Assembly (NCBI GenBank): GCA_045599345.1
Contig: JAZRVV010000014.1
Coordinates: 1-7,059 of the forward strand
Source: UBA1227 sp045599345
GTDB taxonomy: Bacteria; Bacillota; Clostridia; Oscillospirales; Acutalibacteraceae
Reading direction: 5' to 3'
DNA length: 7,059 nucleotides
The notes beneath the pieces are model-generated. The model ran no database searches. It was not told the origin of the DNA and worked only from the letters and a program-made list of their open reading frames with translations. The translations under genes were made by a program, and so were the position numbers. How positions within the stretch are numbered: position 1 is the stretch's first letter; every line of letters starts with the position of its first letter. Positions 1 to 5,835 of the stretch are shown here, piece after piece.

Positions 1-1
1 A

Positions 2-235
2 GGTTTTGCACTATACGTTAGTATGCTTGAGGACTTGCTCTTTGAGTCAAGCGAGTATGATGTTGATGTCGCACTCCTCTATGACGAGGACGCTGACTTG
101 TCAGCACTCTGCGACGCCGCAAACAGCCTTCGCGCTGACGGCCAGTCAGTGCTCGTAGAGACAGCACTTCCAAAGGCAATTCGTGCAAAGCGTGTAATGA
201 AATTTAAGGGAAAGGGGATAACTCAAGATGCTTAA
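2..235 (+). CDS. hisZ: ATP phosphoribosyltransferase regulatory subunit HisZ, C-terminal end only (5' truncated by window edge)
   Basis: The reading frame is open from the first full codon at position 2 to a TAA at 233-235, so this is the last 77 residues of a longer gene. HisZ is a catalytically dead paralogue of histidyl-tRNA synthetase that joins with short HisG to form active, histidine-regulated ATP phosphoribosyltransferase in the cytoplasm. The visible part begins with GFALYVSMLEDLL, matching the end of the class II synthetase-like core (the motif-3 region, typically GFALG-hydrophobic-LL). A short alpha/beta tail follows (SLRADGQSVLVE). The ATG at 23 is an internal methionine of this domain, not the start, because the conserved GFA sequence lies upstream of it in the same frame. 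It overlaps hisG by 8 bases. The call rests on this motif plus the position directly before a short hisG. Without that context a 77-residue tail would be hard to name. Confidence 0.85.
   Translation, partial: GFALYVSMLEDLLFESSEYDVDVALLYDEDADLSALCDAANSLRADGQSVLVETALPKAIRAKRVMKFKGKGITQDA
206..217 (+). promoter_or_regulatory. Ribosome binding site for hisG inside the hisZ 3' end
   Basis: The purine-rich run AAGGGAAAGGGG ends 10 bases before the ATG at 228. It lies within the hisZ coding sequence and supports this start, whose product opens directly with the conserved LPKGRL motif. Confidence 0.6.
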
Positions 236-836
236 TGTTGCATTGCCAAAGGGCAGGCTCGGTGAAAAAGTCTATGCAATGTTTGAGGCTGCCGGTTATC
301 CTTGCCCTTCTATCTATGAGGAAAACAGAAAGCTGATTTTTGAAAATGAGGAAGCAGGAGTTAGGTACTTCTGGGTTAAGCCATCAGACGTTGCTATCTA
401 TGTTGAGCGTGGCGCTGCCGATATCGGCGTAGCTGGCAAGGATATACTCCTTGAGTACGAGCCAGATATCTATGAGCTTTTGGACCTTGATATCGGCAAG
501 TGTAAAATGGCAGTTGCAGCGCCAGTAGGTTTTAGGGACAACACGCAAAAGACTTTGCGTGTGGCAACCAAGTTTTCAAACATTGCAAAAGCTTACTATG
601 ATTCAAAGGGACGCGATATCGATATCATCCACCTAAACGGTTCAATCGAAATCGCACCAATACTTAAGCTTTCAGATGTTATCGTTGATATCGTTGAGAC
701 AGGCACAACGCTCAAGGAAAACAACCTTGAAGTAATTGAGGATGTAGTTCCAATAAGTGCGCGCCTCATCGCTAACAAGACAAGCTTTAAGTTTAAAACA
801 GAAGAGATAGAAAACATTGTGAGGAATCTTAAATGA
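228..836 (+). CDS. hisG: ATP phosphoribosyltransferase catalytic subunit, short form (HisG-S)
   Basis: It catalyses the first step of histidine synthesis, ATP + PRPP to N1-(5-phosphoribosyl)-ATP + PPi, and is the usual point of feedback inhibition. At 202 residues it is the short form. It lacks the roughly 80-residue C-terminal ACT-like regulatory domain of long HisG and so depends on HisZ, whose gene precedes it. Visible motifs are LPKGRL at residues 6-11, RGAADIGVAGKDIL at 61-74, and LNGSIEIAP (136-144), which leads into the PRPP-binding loop DIVETGTTLKENNL (154-167). The start overlaps hisZ by 8 bases, and the stop overlaps the hisD start in ATGA (833-836), which suggests translational coupling. 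The length and motif order match the family well, with no sign of damage. Confidence 0.97.
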   Translation: MLNVALPKGRLGEKVYAMFEAAGYPCPSIYEENRKLIFENEEAGVRYFWVKPSDVAIYVERGAADIGVAGKDILLEYEPDIYELLDLDIGKCKMAVAAPVGFRDNTQKTLRVATKFSNIAKAYYDSKGRDIDIIHLNGSIEIAPILKLSDVIVDIVETGTTLKENNLEVIEDVVPISARLIANKTSFKFKTEEIENIVRNLK

Positions 837-2116
837 TTAAAATATATAAGTATGGCGAAGTTCCAAATAGTGAAATCTTTGCTCGCTTTGAGCCACTCTC
901 AAATGTAGAGGACGTTGTAACTGAAATAGTAGAAGACGTAAAACTAAATGGCGACAAAGCGCTCTTTGCATATGAGAAGAAATTTGATAAAGCGGACCTT
1001 GACGCGCTTGAGGTTTCAAAGGAAGAAATCGATGAGGCGCTTAGTATCGTAGATGATGAGTTCATCGAGATACTGAAGGAGGCCGCAGCAAATATTAGGG
1101 AGTACCATGAGGCACAGCGCCGAGAAGGCTTTGAAATCAAGCGCGCAAGTGGTGCAATACTAGGCCAGAGAATTACTCCAGTAGAAAAGGCTGGCCTCTA
1201 TGTGCCAGGTGGCACGGCTGCATACCCAAGCACCGTCTTGATGGATTCTATTCCAGCAAAGATAGCAGGGGTTAATGAGGTCGTAATGGTGACTCCACCA
1301 TCAGCAGACGGCAAGATAAGTCCAGTAATTTTGGCAGCAGCCTTTGTTGCTGGAATTGATAGAATCTTTAAAGTAGGCGGTGCGCAGGCAATTGCAGCGC
1401 TCGCATATGGCACAGAGTCAATACCAAAGGTAGACAAGATTGTTGGCCCTGGCAACGCGTTCGTTGCAGAGGCAAAAAAGCAGGTCTTTGGCAAAGTATC
1501 AATTGATATGATTGCTGGCCCTTCTGAGATTTTGGTTGTTGCCGATGGCAAATCAAATCCAAAATATGTGGCAGCAGACTTGCTCTCACAAGCAGAGCAT
1601 GACAAGATGGCTAGTGCAGTACTTGTAACGGATTCTATTGACCTTGCAAACGCAGTATCAGCTGAGCTTGAGGCTCAGATTCCAATGCTCATAAGGGAAG
1701 AAATCGCACGAGCATCAATTGATAACAATGGCAAGATTATCGTTGCTGATACCATTGATAAAGTAATAGATATAGCAAATGAAATTGCACCAGAGCACTT
1801 GGAACTCTGTGTTGATGATCCATTTAAGTATCTTGATAGTATCAAGCATGCAGGTTCAGTATTCCTTGGCCGTGATTGTCCTGAGGCAGTGGGAGACTAT
1901 TTCGCAGGTGCAAACCACACACTGCCAACATCTGGCACGGCAAGGTTCTCGAGTGCATTGTCCGTTGATGACTTTATCAAAAAGACACAGTACATCTATT
2001 ACACACGTCCTGCACTCGAAGAAGTTGCAGAAAAAATTGCAACATTTGCAAAAAAAGAAGGCCTCACAGGCCACGCAAAATCAGTAGTAATTAGAACAGA
2101 GGATAACGATGAGTAA
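833..2116 (+). CDS. hisD: Histidinol dehydrogenase
   Basis: This zinc enzyme carries out the last two steps, oxidising L-histidinol through the aldehyde to L-histidine with two NAD+. The 427 residues match the usual 420-440. Family landmarks in order are GLYVPGGTAAYPSTVLM (121-137), VGPGNAFVAEAK (204-215), IAGPSEILV (227-235), SQAEHD (252-257), APEHLEL (319-325), GDYFAGANHTLPT (354-366) and LTGHAKSV (411-418). By comparison with the well-studied enzyme, the zinc ligands would be Gln253, His256, Asp355 and His414, and the catalytic pair Glu321/His322. All are present. The start is the ATG in the ATGA overlap with hisG, preceded by GAGG at 821-824. The 3' end overlaps hisC by 8 bases. It appears intact and functional. 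Confidence 0.98.
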   Translation: MIKIYKYGEVPNSEIFARFEPLSNVEDVVTEIVEDVKLNGDKALFAYEKKFDKADLDALEVSKEEIDEALSIVDDEFIEILKEAAANIREYHEAQRREGFEIKRASGAILGQRITPVEKAGLYVPGGTAAYPSTVLMDSIPAKIAGVNEVVMVTPPSADGKISPVILAAAFVAGIDRIFKVGGAQAIAALAYGTESIPKVDKIVGPGNAFVAEAKKQVFGKVSIDMIAGPSEILVVADGKSNPKYVAADLLSQAEHDKMASAVLVTDSIDLANAVSAELEAQIPMLIREEIARASIDNNGKIIVADTIDKVIDIANEIAPEHLELCVDDPFKYLDSIKHAGSVFLGRDCPEAVGDYFAGANHTLPTSGTARFSSALSVDDFIKKTQYIYYTRPALEEVAEKIATFAKKEGLTGHAKSVVIRTEDNDE

Positions 2117-3161
2117 GTATTTCTCAAATAAATATAAGGACCTTGTACCATACACCCCAGGCGAACAGCCAAAGGATCAAAAGTACAACAAACTCAACAC
2201 AAATGAATCACCATTCACTCCAAGCCCAAAGGCAATAGAGTATATGAATGAGGCAGCAAAGAACTTGCAACTCTATTCAGACCCAGATTGCACCAAGCTT
2301 GTAAATACTGCATGTGAATACTTTGGAATAGAGAAGGATGAAATCCTATTCACCAATGGTTCGGATGAAATCCTAAACTTTGCTTTTATGGCATTTTGTG
2401 ACAAGGATCATCCGGCAGTATTCCCTGATATCACATATGGTTTCTATCCAGTATTTGCTAAAATGAATGGCATTCCATATGAGGAGATTCCACTTGAGGA
2501 TGACTTTTCGATTGATATTGAAAAGTACAAGGGAATAAACAAAACAATATTTATTGCAAATCCAAATGCACCAACTGGTATTGCGCTTTCCAAGGCTCAG
2601 ATTGAGGAGATAGTTGCGAGCAACGATAGCGTCGTTGTAATCGACGAAGCCTACGTCGACTTTGGCGCCGAGAGCGTAGTGGAGCTGACGAAAAAGTATG
2701 ATAACCTCCTTGTTACTCAGACTTTTTCCAAGTCACGCTCACTCGCTGGCGCCCGCCTTGGCTTTGGCATTGGTTGCAAAGCGTTGATACAGGACCTCAA
2801 TACAATTAAGTATTCAACCAACCCATACAATGTAAACACAGTTTCAATGATGGCTGGTGTTGGCGCACTCGAAGATGACGGCTATATGAAACAGAACTGT
2901 ATGACTATAATGGCAAATCGTGTCTATACAGTAATGGAGCTTGAACGTCTTGGCTTTGAAGTGCTCCCAAGTAGCAGCAATTTTGTCTTTGCAAAAAGCG
3001 ACAAAATTGGTGGCAAGGAGCTCTATTTAAAGCTCAAGGAAAAAGGAATCTTGATTCGTCACTTTGAAAAGGATAGACTATTTGATTATAATCGTATTAC
3101 AATAGGGTCTATGGACCAGATGAAAGCACTCATCAAAGCAATAGAGGAGGAAGTGTTATGA
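2109..3161 (+). CDS. hisC: Histidinol-phosphate aminotransferase
   Basis: This PLP-dependent fold-type I aminotransferase exchanges the amino group between glutamate and imidazole acetol phosphate to give L-histidinol phosphate. The 350 residues are typical. Visible features are the N-terminal substrate-region motif LNTNESPF (29-36), FTNGSDEIL (81-89) for the cofactor phosphate region, NPNAPTG (151-157), VIDEAYVDF (177-185) with the PLP-pyridine Asp179 and Tyr182, TFSKSRSLAGARLGFG (205-220) with Schiff-base Lys208 and Arg216, and SSSNFVFA (288-295). One variation is Ala154 directly before PTG, where many relatives have Asn. Similar NPNAPTG forms are known in other HisC proteins as far as I recall, so I do not read it as inactivation. 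Its place inside the his operon favours HisC over aromatic aminotransferases of the same family. It overlaps hisD by 8 bases and hisB by ATGA. A CpG-rich patch covers about 2616-2692. Confidence 0.95.
   Translation: MSKYFSNKYKDLVPYTPGEQPKDQKYNKLNTNESPFTPSPKAIEYMNEAAKNLQLYSDPDCTKLVNTACEYFGIEKDEILFTNGSDEILNFAFMAFCDKDHPAVFPDITYGFYPVFAKMNGIPYEEIPLEDDFSIDIEKYKGINKTIFIANPNAPTGIALSKAQIEEIVASNDSVVVIDEAYVDFGAESVVELTKKYDNLLVTQTFSKSRSLAGARLGFGIGCKALIQDLNTIKYSTNPYNVNTVSMMAGVGALEDDGYMKQNCMTIMANRVYTVMELERLGFEVLPSSSNFVFAKSDKIGGKELYLKLKEKGILIRHFEKDRLFDYNRITIGSMDQMKALIKAIEEEVL
3144..3150 (+). promoter_or_regulatory. Strong ribosome binding site for hisB
   Basis: GAGGAGG lies 7 bases before the ATG at 3158, within the last codons of hisC. 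It is close to a perfect anti-Shine-Dalgarno match, so hisB can recruit ribosomes directly as well as by coupling through the ATGA overlap. Confidence 0.8.
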
Positions 3162-3748
3162 GCAGAACAGCGACCATAAATCGTAAAACTGCAGAGACAG
3201 ATATTGAATTAAAACTCGACCTTGACGGTCGTGGCAAATCAATAATTGATACAGGCAGTGGCTTTCTTGACCACATGCTTACTCTCTTTGCAAAGCACGG
3301 CCGCTTTGATCTTGAAATCTCATGTGTAGGCGACGTCGCTGTTGACTATCACCACACAACAGAGGACATAGGCATCTGCCTTGGCCTTGCTTTCAAGGAA
3401 GCGCTTGGCGACAAAAAGGGTATCGAGCGCTACGGCAGCACAATCCTTCCAATGGATGAGTCACTCATTTTAACTGCACTTGATTTCTCGGGCAGACCAT
3501 ATCTAGGATATGGCCTTAGGATTCCTCAAAAGTCAGTTGGTACTTTTGACACAGAACTCATAGAGGAGTTTTGGCTTGCAGTAGTAAGGAATGCAGAGTG
3601 CACATTTCACATTAAACAACTTGATGGCAAGAACACACACCATATAATTGAGGGTGCGTTCAAGTCGGCAGGTAGGACATTTAAGCAGGCAGTAAGAATT
3701 GATGAGAATTTCAAGGATGAAGTTCCATCTACGAAAGGGGTTCTTTGA
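3158..3748 (+). CDS. hisB: Imidazoleglycerol-phosphate dehydratase (monofunctional)
   Basis: It converts imidazole glycerol phosphate to imidazole acetol phosphate in the manganese-dependent, cytoplasmic sixth step of the pathway. The 196 residues correspond to the dehydratase domain alone. The N-terminal histidinol-phosphatase domain found in enterobacterial HisB is missing, as is usual in Firmicutes. Diagnostic motifs are GFLDHML (35-41), DYHHTTEDIGICLG (63-76), ELIEEFW (133-139), THHIIEGAFKSAGRTFKQA (160-178) and the C-terminal STKGVL. The paired His clusters at 65-66 and 161-162, with Glu69 and Glu165, are the metal-site residues of the family. It starts at the ATGA overlap with hisC and ends at the TGATG junction with hisH. 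It appears complete. Confidence 0.98.
   Translation: MSRTATINRKTAETDIELKLDLDGRGKSIIDTGSGFLDHMLTLFAKHGRFDLEISCVGDVAVDYHHTTEDIGICLGLAFKEALGDKKGIERYGSTILPMDESLILTALDFSGRPYLGYGLRIPQKSVGTFDTELIEEFWLAVVRNAECTFHIKQLDGKNTHHIIEGAFKSAGRTFKQAVRIDENFKDEVPSTKGVL
3734..3740 (+). promoter_or_regulatory. Ribosome binding site deciding the hisH start
   Basis: AAAGGGG ends 7 bases before the ATG at 3748 and only 4 before the in-frame TTG at 3745. The spacing and the stronger codon both favour ATG 3748 as the hisH start, giving a TGATG stop-start junction with hisB. Confidence 0.6.
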
Positions 3749-4365
3749 TGGTAGCGGTTATAGACTACGGTGTAGGTAACCTTTTCTCACTCTGCTGTTC
3801 ACTAGAGGCAATAGGTGCTGACTCTAAGGTCACAAATGATCCGGACGAGATAAGGCGCGCGGACAAGATTATCCTCCCAGGCGTTGGCGCCTTTGAGGAT
3901 GCAGCGCGCAAGCTTCACGAGTCCGGTCTTGACCAAGTCGTAATAGAGGAGGCAAACTCTGGCAAGCCTCTCCTTGGCATCTGCCTTGGAATGCAGATGC
4001 TCTTTGAGGAGAGCCATGAGTATGGCTCATACAAGGGACTTGGTCTTTTAAAGGGCTCTATCGAGCCACTCAAGGGCTTTGTACCAGACGGGCTTAAGAT
4101 TCCACAGATGGGTTGGAACAAGTTGATAATCAAGAGGGACAACCCAATCTTTAAATACATCAAAAATGACGACTACGTTTACTTTGTACACTCATACTAT
4201 GCTCATGCAACAGATGACAGTGTCATCGCAACGACAGAGTACGGTGTGGAGGTAACGGCAGCAGTATCAAAGGATAATATCTTTGGCTGCCAGTTCCACC
4301 CAGAAAAGAGTGGAGACGTAGGACTCAAAATACTCAAGGCCTTTTGCGAGGAGGGTAATGTATGA
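3748..4365 (+). CDS. hisH: Imidazole glycerol phosphate synthase, glutamine amidotransferase subunit
   Basis: HisH hydrolyses glutamine and channels ammonia to HisF for synthesis of imidazole glycerol phosphate and AICAR. The 205 residues fit a class I (triad) glutaminase. With numbering from ATG 3748, the protein opens VAVIDYGVGNL, has the LPGVGAF loop (43-49), the nucleophile Cys79 in LGICLGMQMLF (76-86), and the His184/Glu186 pair in GCQFHPEKSG (180-189). PQMGWN (119-124) and YFVHSYYA (145-152) are further HisH-specific stretches. An in-frame TTG at 3745 would add one residue, but the ATG is better spaced from the AAAGGGG site. It is separated from its partner gene hisF by hisA, the common Firmicute order. 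The 3' end overlaps hisA in ATGA. Confidence 0.97.
   Translation: MVAVIDYGVGNLFSLCCSLEAIGADSKVTNDPDEIRRADKIILPGVGAFEDAARKLHESGLDQVVIEEANSGKPLLGICLGMQMLFEESHEYGSYKGLGLLKGSIEPLKGFVPDGLKIPQMGWNKLIIKRDNPIFKYIKNDDYVYFVHSYYAHATDDSVIATTEYGVEVTAAVSKDNIFGCQFHPEKSGDVGLKILKAFCEEGNV
4348..4355 (+). promoter_or_regulatory. Strong ribosome binding site for hisA
   Basis: GAGGAGGG lies 6 bases before the ATG at 4362, in the final codons of hisH. It confirms the ATGA-overlap start, whose product opens with the HisA signature FPAIDL. Confidence 0.75.
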
Positions 4366-5075
4366 ACATCTTTCCAGCAATAGACCTCTATGATGGAAAA
4401 GCAGTTCGCCTCTTAAAGGGCGACTATAACGAGATGACAGTGTACAGTGACAATCCGCCAGAGTTCTGCCGCGACTTTGAGGCGTGTGGTGCAAAGTTCT
4501 TGCACCTTGTCGATTTGGAGGGCGCAAAAACTGGCGAGACACCAAACATCGAAGTTGTAAAAGCAATAGTAAATGGTACAAGCCTCTTTACAGAAATCGG
4601 CGGAGGCATCCGCTCAATGGAGACTGTGCGTAAATACATCGATGTAGGTGTGGACAGGGTTATCCTTGGAACAGCAGCAGTGAAGGATCCAGAATTTTTA
4701 AAGGAAGCACTTAAAGAATTCGGAGACAAGATTGCTGTTGGTGTTGATATCAAGGATGGCAAAGTTGCAATCAAAGGCTGGACTGAAAAGTCAGAGCTTG
4801 ATGGCGAAGAGTTCTGCAAAGCAATGCAGGACCTTGGAGTTAAAACAATCATTTGCACAGACATTTCCAAGGATGGTGCAATGATGGGCACAAACCATGA
4901 GCTCTATGAGAGGCTCCAGAAAAACCTTAGCATTGATATCACAGCCAGTGGCGGTGTATCAACTATCGATGATGTAAAGCGCCTTCGTGAGAAGGACCTC
5001 TATGGTTGCATCATTGGTAAGGCATATTACACGGGTGCCATAAATCTAAAAGAAGCAATCGAGGTGGCAAAGTAA
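4362..5075 (+). CDS. hisA: Phosphoribosylformimino-AICAR-phosphate (ProFAR) isomerase
   Basis: HisA carries out the Amadori rearrangement of ProFAR to PRFAR, the substrate of HisHF. It is a (beta/alpha)8 barrel of 237 residues, a normal length. Evidence in order is FPAIDLYDGKAVRLLKG (4-20) with the catalytic Asp8, FLHLVDLEGAKTG (46-58), EIGGGIRS (78-85) as the first phosphate-binding loop, GVDIKDGKVAIKGW (127-140) with the second catalytic Asp129, ICTDISKDGAMMG (164-176), and ASGGVST (195-201) as the second phosphate loop. The half-barrel repeat (strand-1 Asp/strand-5 Asp and the two GGG-type loops) is the known internal duplication shared with HisF next door. Trp140 in KGW and the TDISKDG motif favour HisA over HisF. 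The stop overlaps the hisF start by one base (TAATG). Confidence 0.97.
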   Translation: MNIFPAIDLYDGKAVRLLKGDYNEMTVYSDNPPEFCRDFEACGAKFLHLVDLEGAKTGETPNIEVVKAIVNGTSLFTEIGGGIRSMETVRKYIDVGVDRVILGTAAVKDPEFLKEALKEFGDKIAVGVDIKDGKVAIKGWTEKSELDGEEFCKAMQDLGVKTIICTDISKDGAMMGTNHELYERLQKNLSIDITASGGVSTIDDVKRLREKDLYGCIIGKAYYTGAINLKEAIEVAK

Positions 5076-5833
5076 TGCTTACAAAAAGAATAATTCCTTG
5101 CCTCGATGTGCGAGATGGTCGAGTAGTTAAGGGTACAAACTTTGAAGGACTTAAGGATGTTGATTCTCCAGTAGAACTTGCAAAGTATTACAGCGCATGT
5201 GGTGCTGACGAACTGGTCTTTTATGATATAACAGCATCAGCAGAGGGCAGGTCACTCTTTATTGATACATTAAAGGACGCGGCCCACGAGGTATTTATTC
5301 CTCTCACCGTTGGCGGTGGAATAAATACAGTAGAGGACTTCGCACGTGTCCTCGGATGTGGTGCGGATAAAGTATCTGTCAACTCTGGCGCAATAAAAAA
5401 TCCGCAGCTTATCACGGACGCGGCTCGCCTCTATGGCGACCAGTGCGTCGTAATCTCTGCGGATGTTAAACGAGTTGACGGACAGTTCCGCGTCTTTGCC
5501 AAAGGCGGACGTGAGGACACAGGCCTTGAAGCCCTCTCCTGGATAAAATCCTGCGTGGACCGCGGAGCGGGTGAGGTAGTACTCAACTCAATCGATACAG
5601 ACGGTGTCAAAGGTGGATTTGACCTCGAGATGCTTGAGGCTGTATCAAACCTTGTTGATGTTCCAGTAATAGCATCAGGTGGAGCGGGCAAGATTGAGGA
5701 TTTCATCACTCTTTTCAAAACCCTTCCAAAAGTTGATGCAGGACTTGCTGCGTCAATCTTCCACTTTGGTGAGGTTAACATCAAGGAACTAAAACAGGAA
5801 CTCAAAGCAAACGATATTCCAGTGAGGATTTAA
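5075..5833 (+). CDS. hisF: Imidazole glycerol phosphate synthase, cyclase subunit
   Basis: HisF uses ammonia delivered by HisH to cleave PRFAR into imidazole glycerol phosphate and AICAR, the latter feeding purine synthesis. The 252 residues form the expected (beta/alpha)8 barrel. Signatures are RIIPCLDVRDGRVVKGTNFEG (5-25) with catalytic Asp11, LVFYDITAS (47-55), LTVGGGI (77-83), KVSVNSGAI (99-107), ISADVKRVDG (127-136) with the second catalytic Asp130, VVLNSIDTDGVKGGFD (168-183), ASGGAG (200-205) and GLAASIFHFGE (223-233). The strand-5 motif reads SADVKR where many relatives have SIDAKR; the key Asp is kept. It starts 8 bases after GAGGTGG (5061-5067), overlapping the hisA stop by one base. 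A long perfect stem-loop (5291-5328) sits in the LTVGGGI coding region. Bases about 5400-5575 are CpG-rich compared with the flanks. Confidence 0.98.
   Translation: MLTKRIIPCLDVRDGRVVKGTNFEGLKDVDSPVELAKYYSACGADELVFYDITASAEGRSLFIDTLKDAAHEVFIPLTVGGGINTVEDFARVLGCGADKVSVNSGAIKNPQLITDAARLYGDQCVVISADVKRVDGQFRVFAKGGREDTGLEALSWIKSCVDRGAGEVVLNSIDTDGVKGGFDLEMLEAVSNLVDVPVIASGGAGKIEDFITLFKTLPKVDAGLAASIFHFGEVNIKELKQELKANDIPVRI
5291..5328 (+). repeat. Perfect 11-bp inverted repeat (nested stem-loop) inside hisF
   Basis: GTATTTATTCC (5291-5301) is the exact reverse complement of GGAATAAATAC (5318-5328). The 16-base spacer contains a second pairing, ACCG (5306-5309) with CGGT (5314-5317), around a TTGG loop, leaving only TCTC (5302-5305) unpaired on one side. 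No T-run follows, so it is not a standard terminator. It lies in sense coding sequence for the phosphate-loop region of HisF. Part of the symmetry is eased by the codons for Ile-Pro and Gly-Ile, so it may be partly accidental. Confidence 0.6.
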
Positions 5834-5835
5834 TT

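Noticed and set aside
92..105. Palindrome GCTGACTTGTCAGC inside hisZ, operator-like in appearance.
   Set aside because: A 6-bp arm with a 2-base centre is expected once or twice by chance in a window of this size, and it sits mid-gene with no promoter around it.
1..200. Search for a T-box, histidine-rich leader peptide or other his operon control element.
   Set aside because: The window begins inside hisZ coding sequence, so any leader lies upstream; no run of His codons or T-box signature is present here.
420..692. Six GATATC palindromes within 273 bases of hisG (420, 465, 489, 615, 621, 687), against about one expected per 4 kb.
   Set aside because: Each falls on Asp-Ile (GAT ATC) in frame, in ADIGV, PDIYE, LDIGK, RDIDII and VDIVE. 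The cluster is explained by repeated Asp-Ile dipeptides and a codon preference, not by a protein-binding array.
4424..4891. A 155-codon open frame on the minus strand opposite hisA, and similar long antisense frames opposite hisD (1198-1605) and hisF (5431-5805).
   Set aside because: These are shadows of biased codon use in the sense genes. Their products are low-complexity Ser/Thr/Pro-rich sequences without recognisable motifs, and the sense genes are complete, conserved enzymes.
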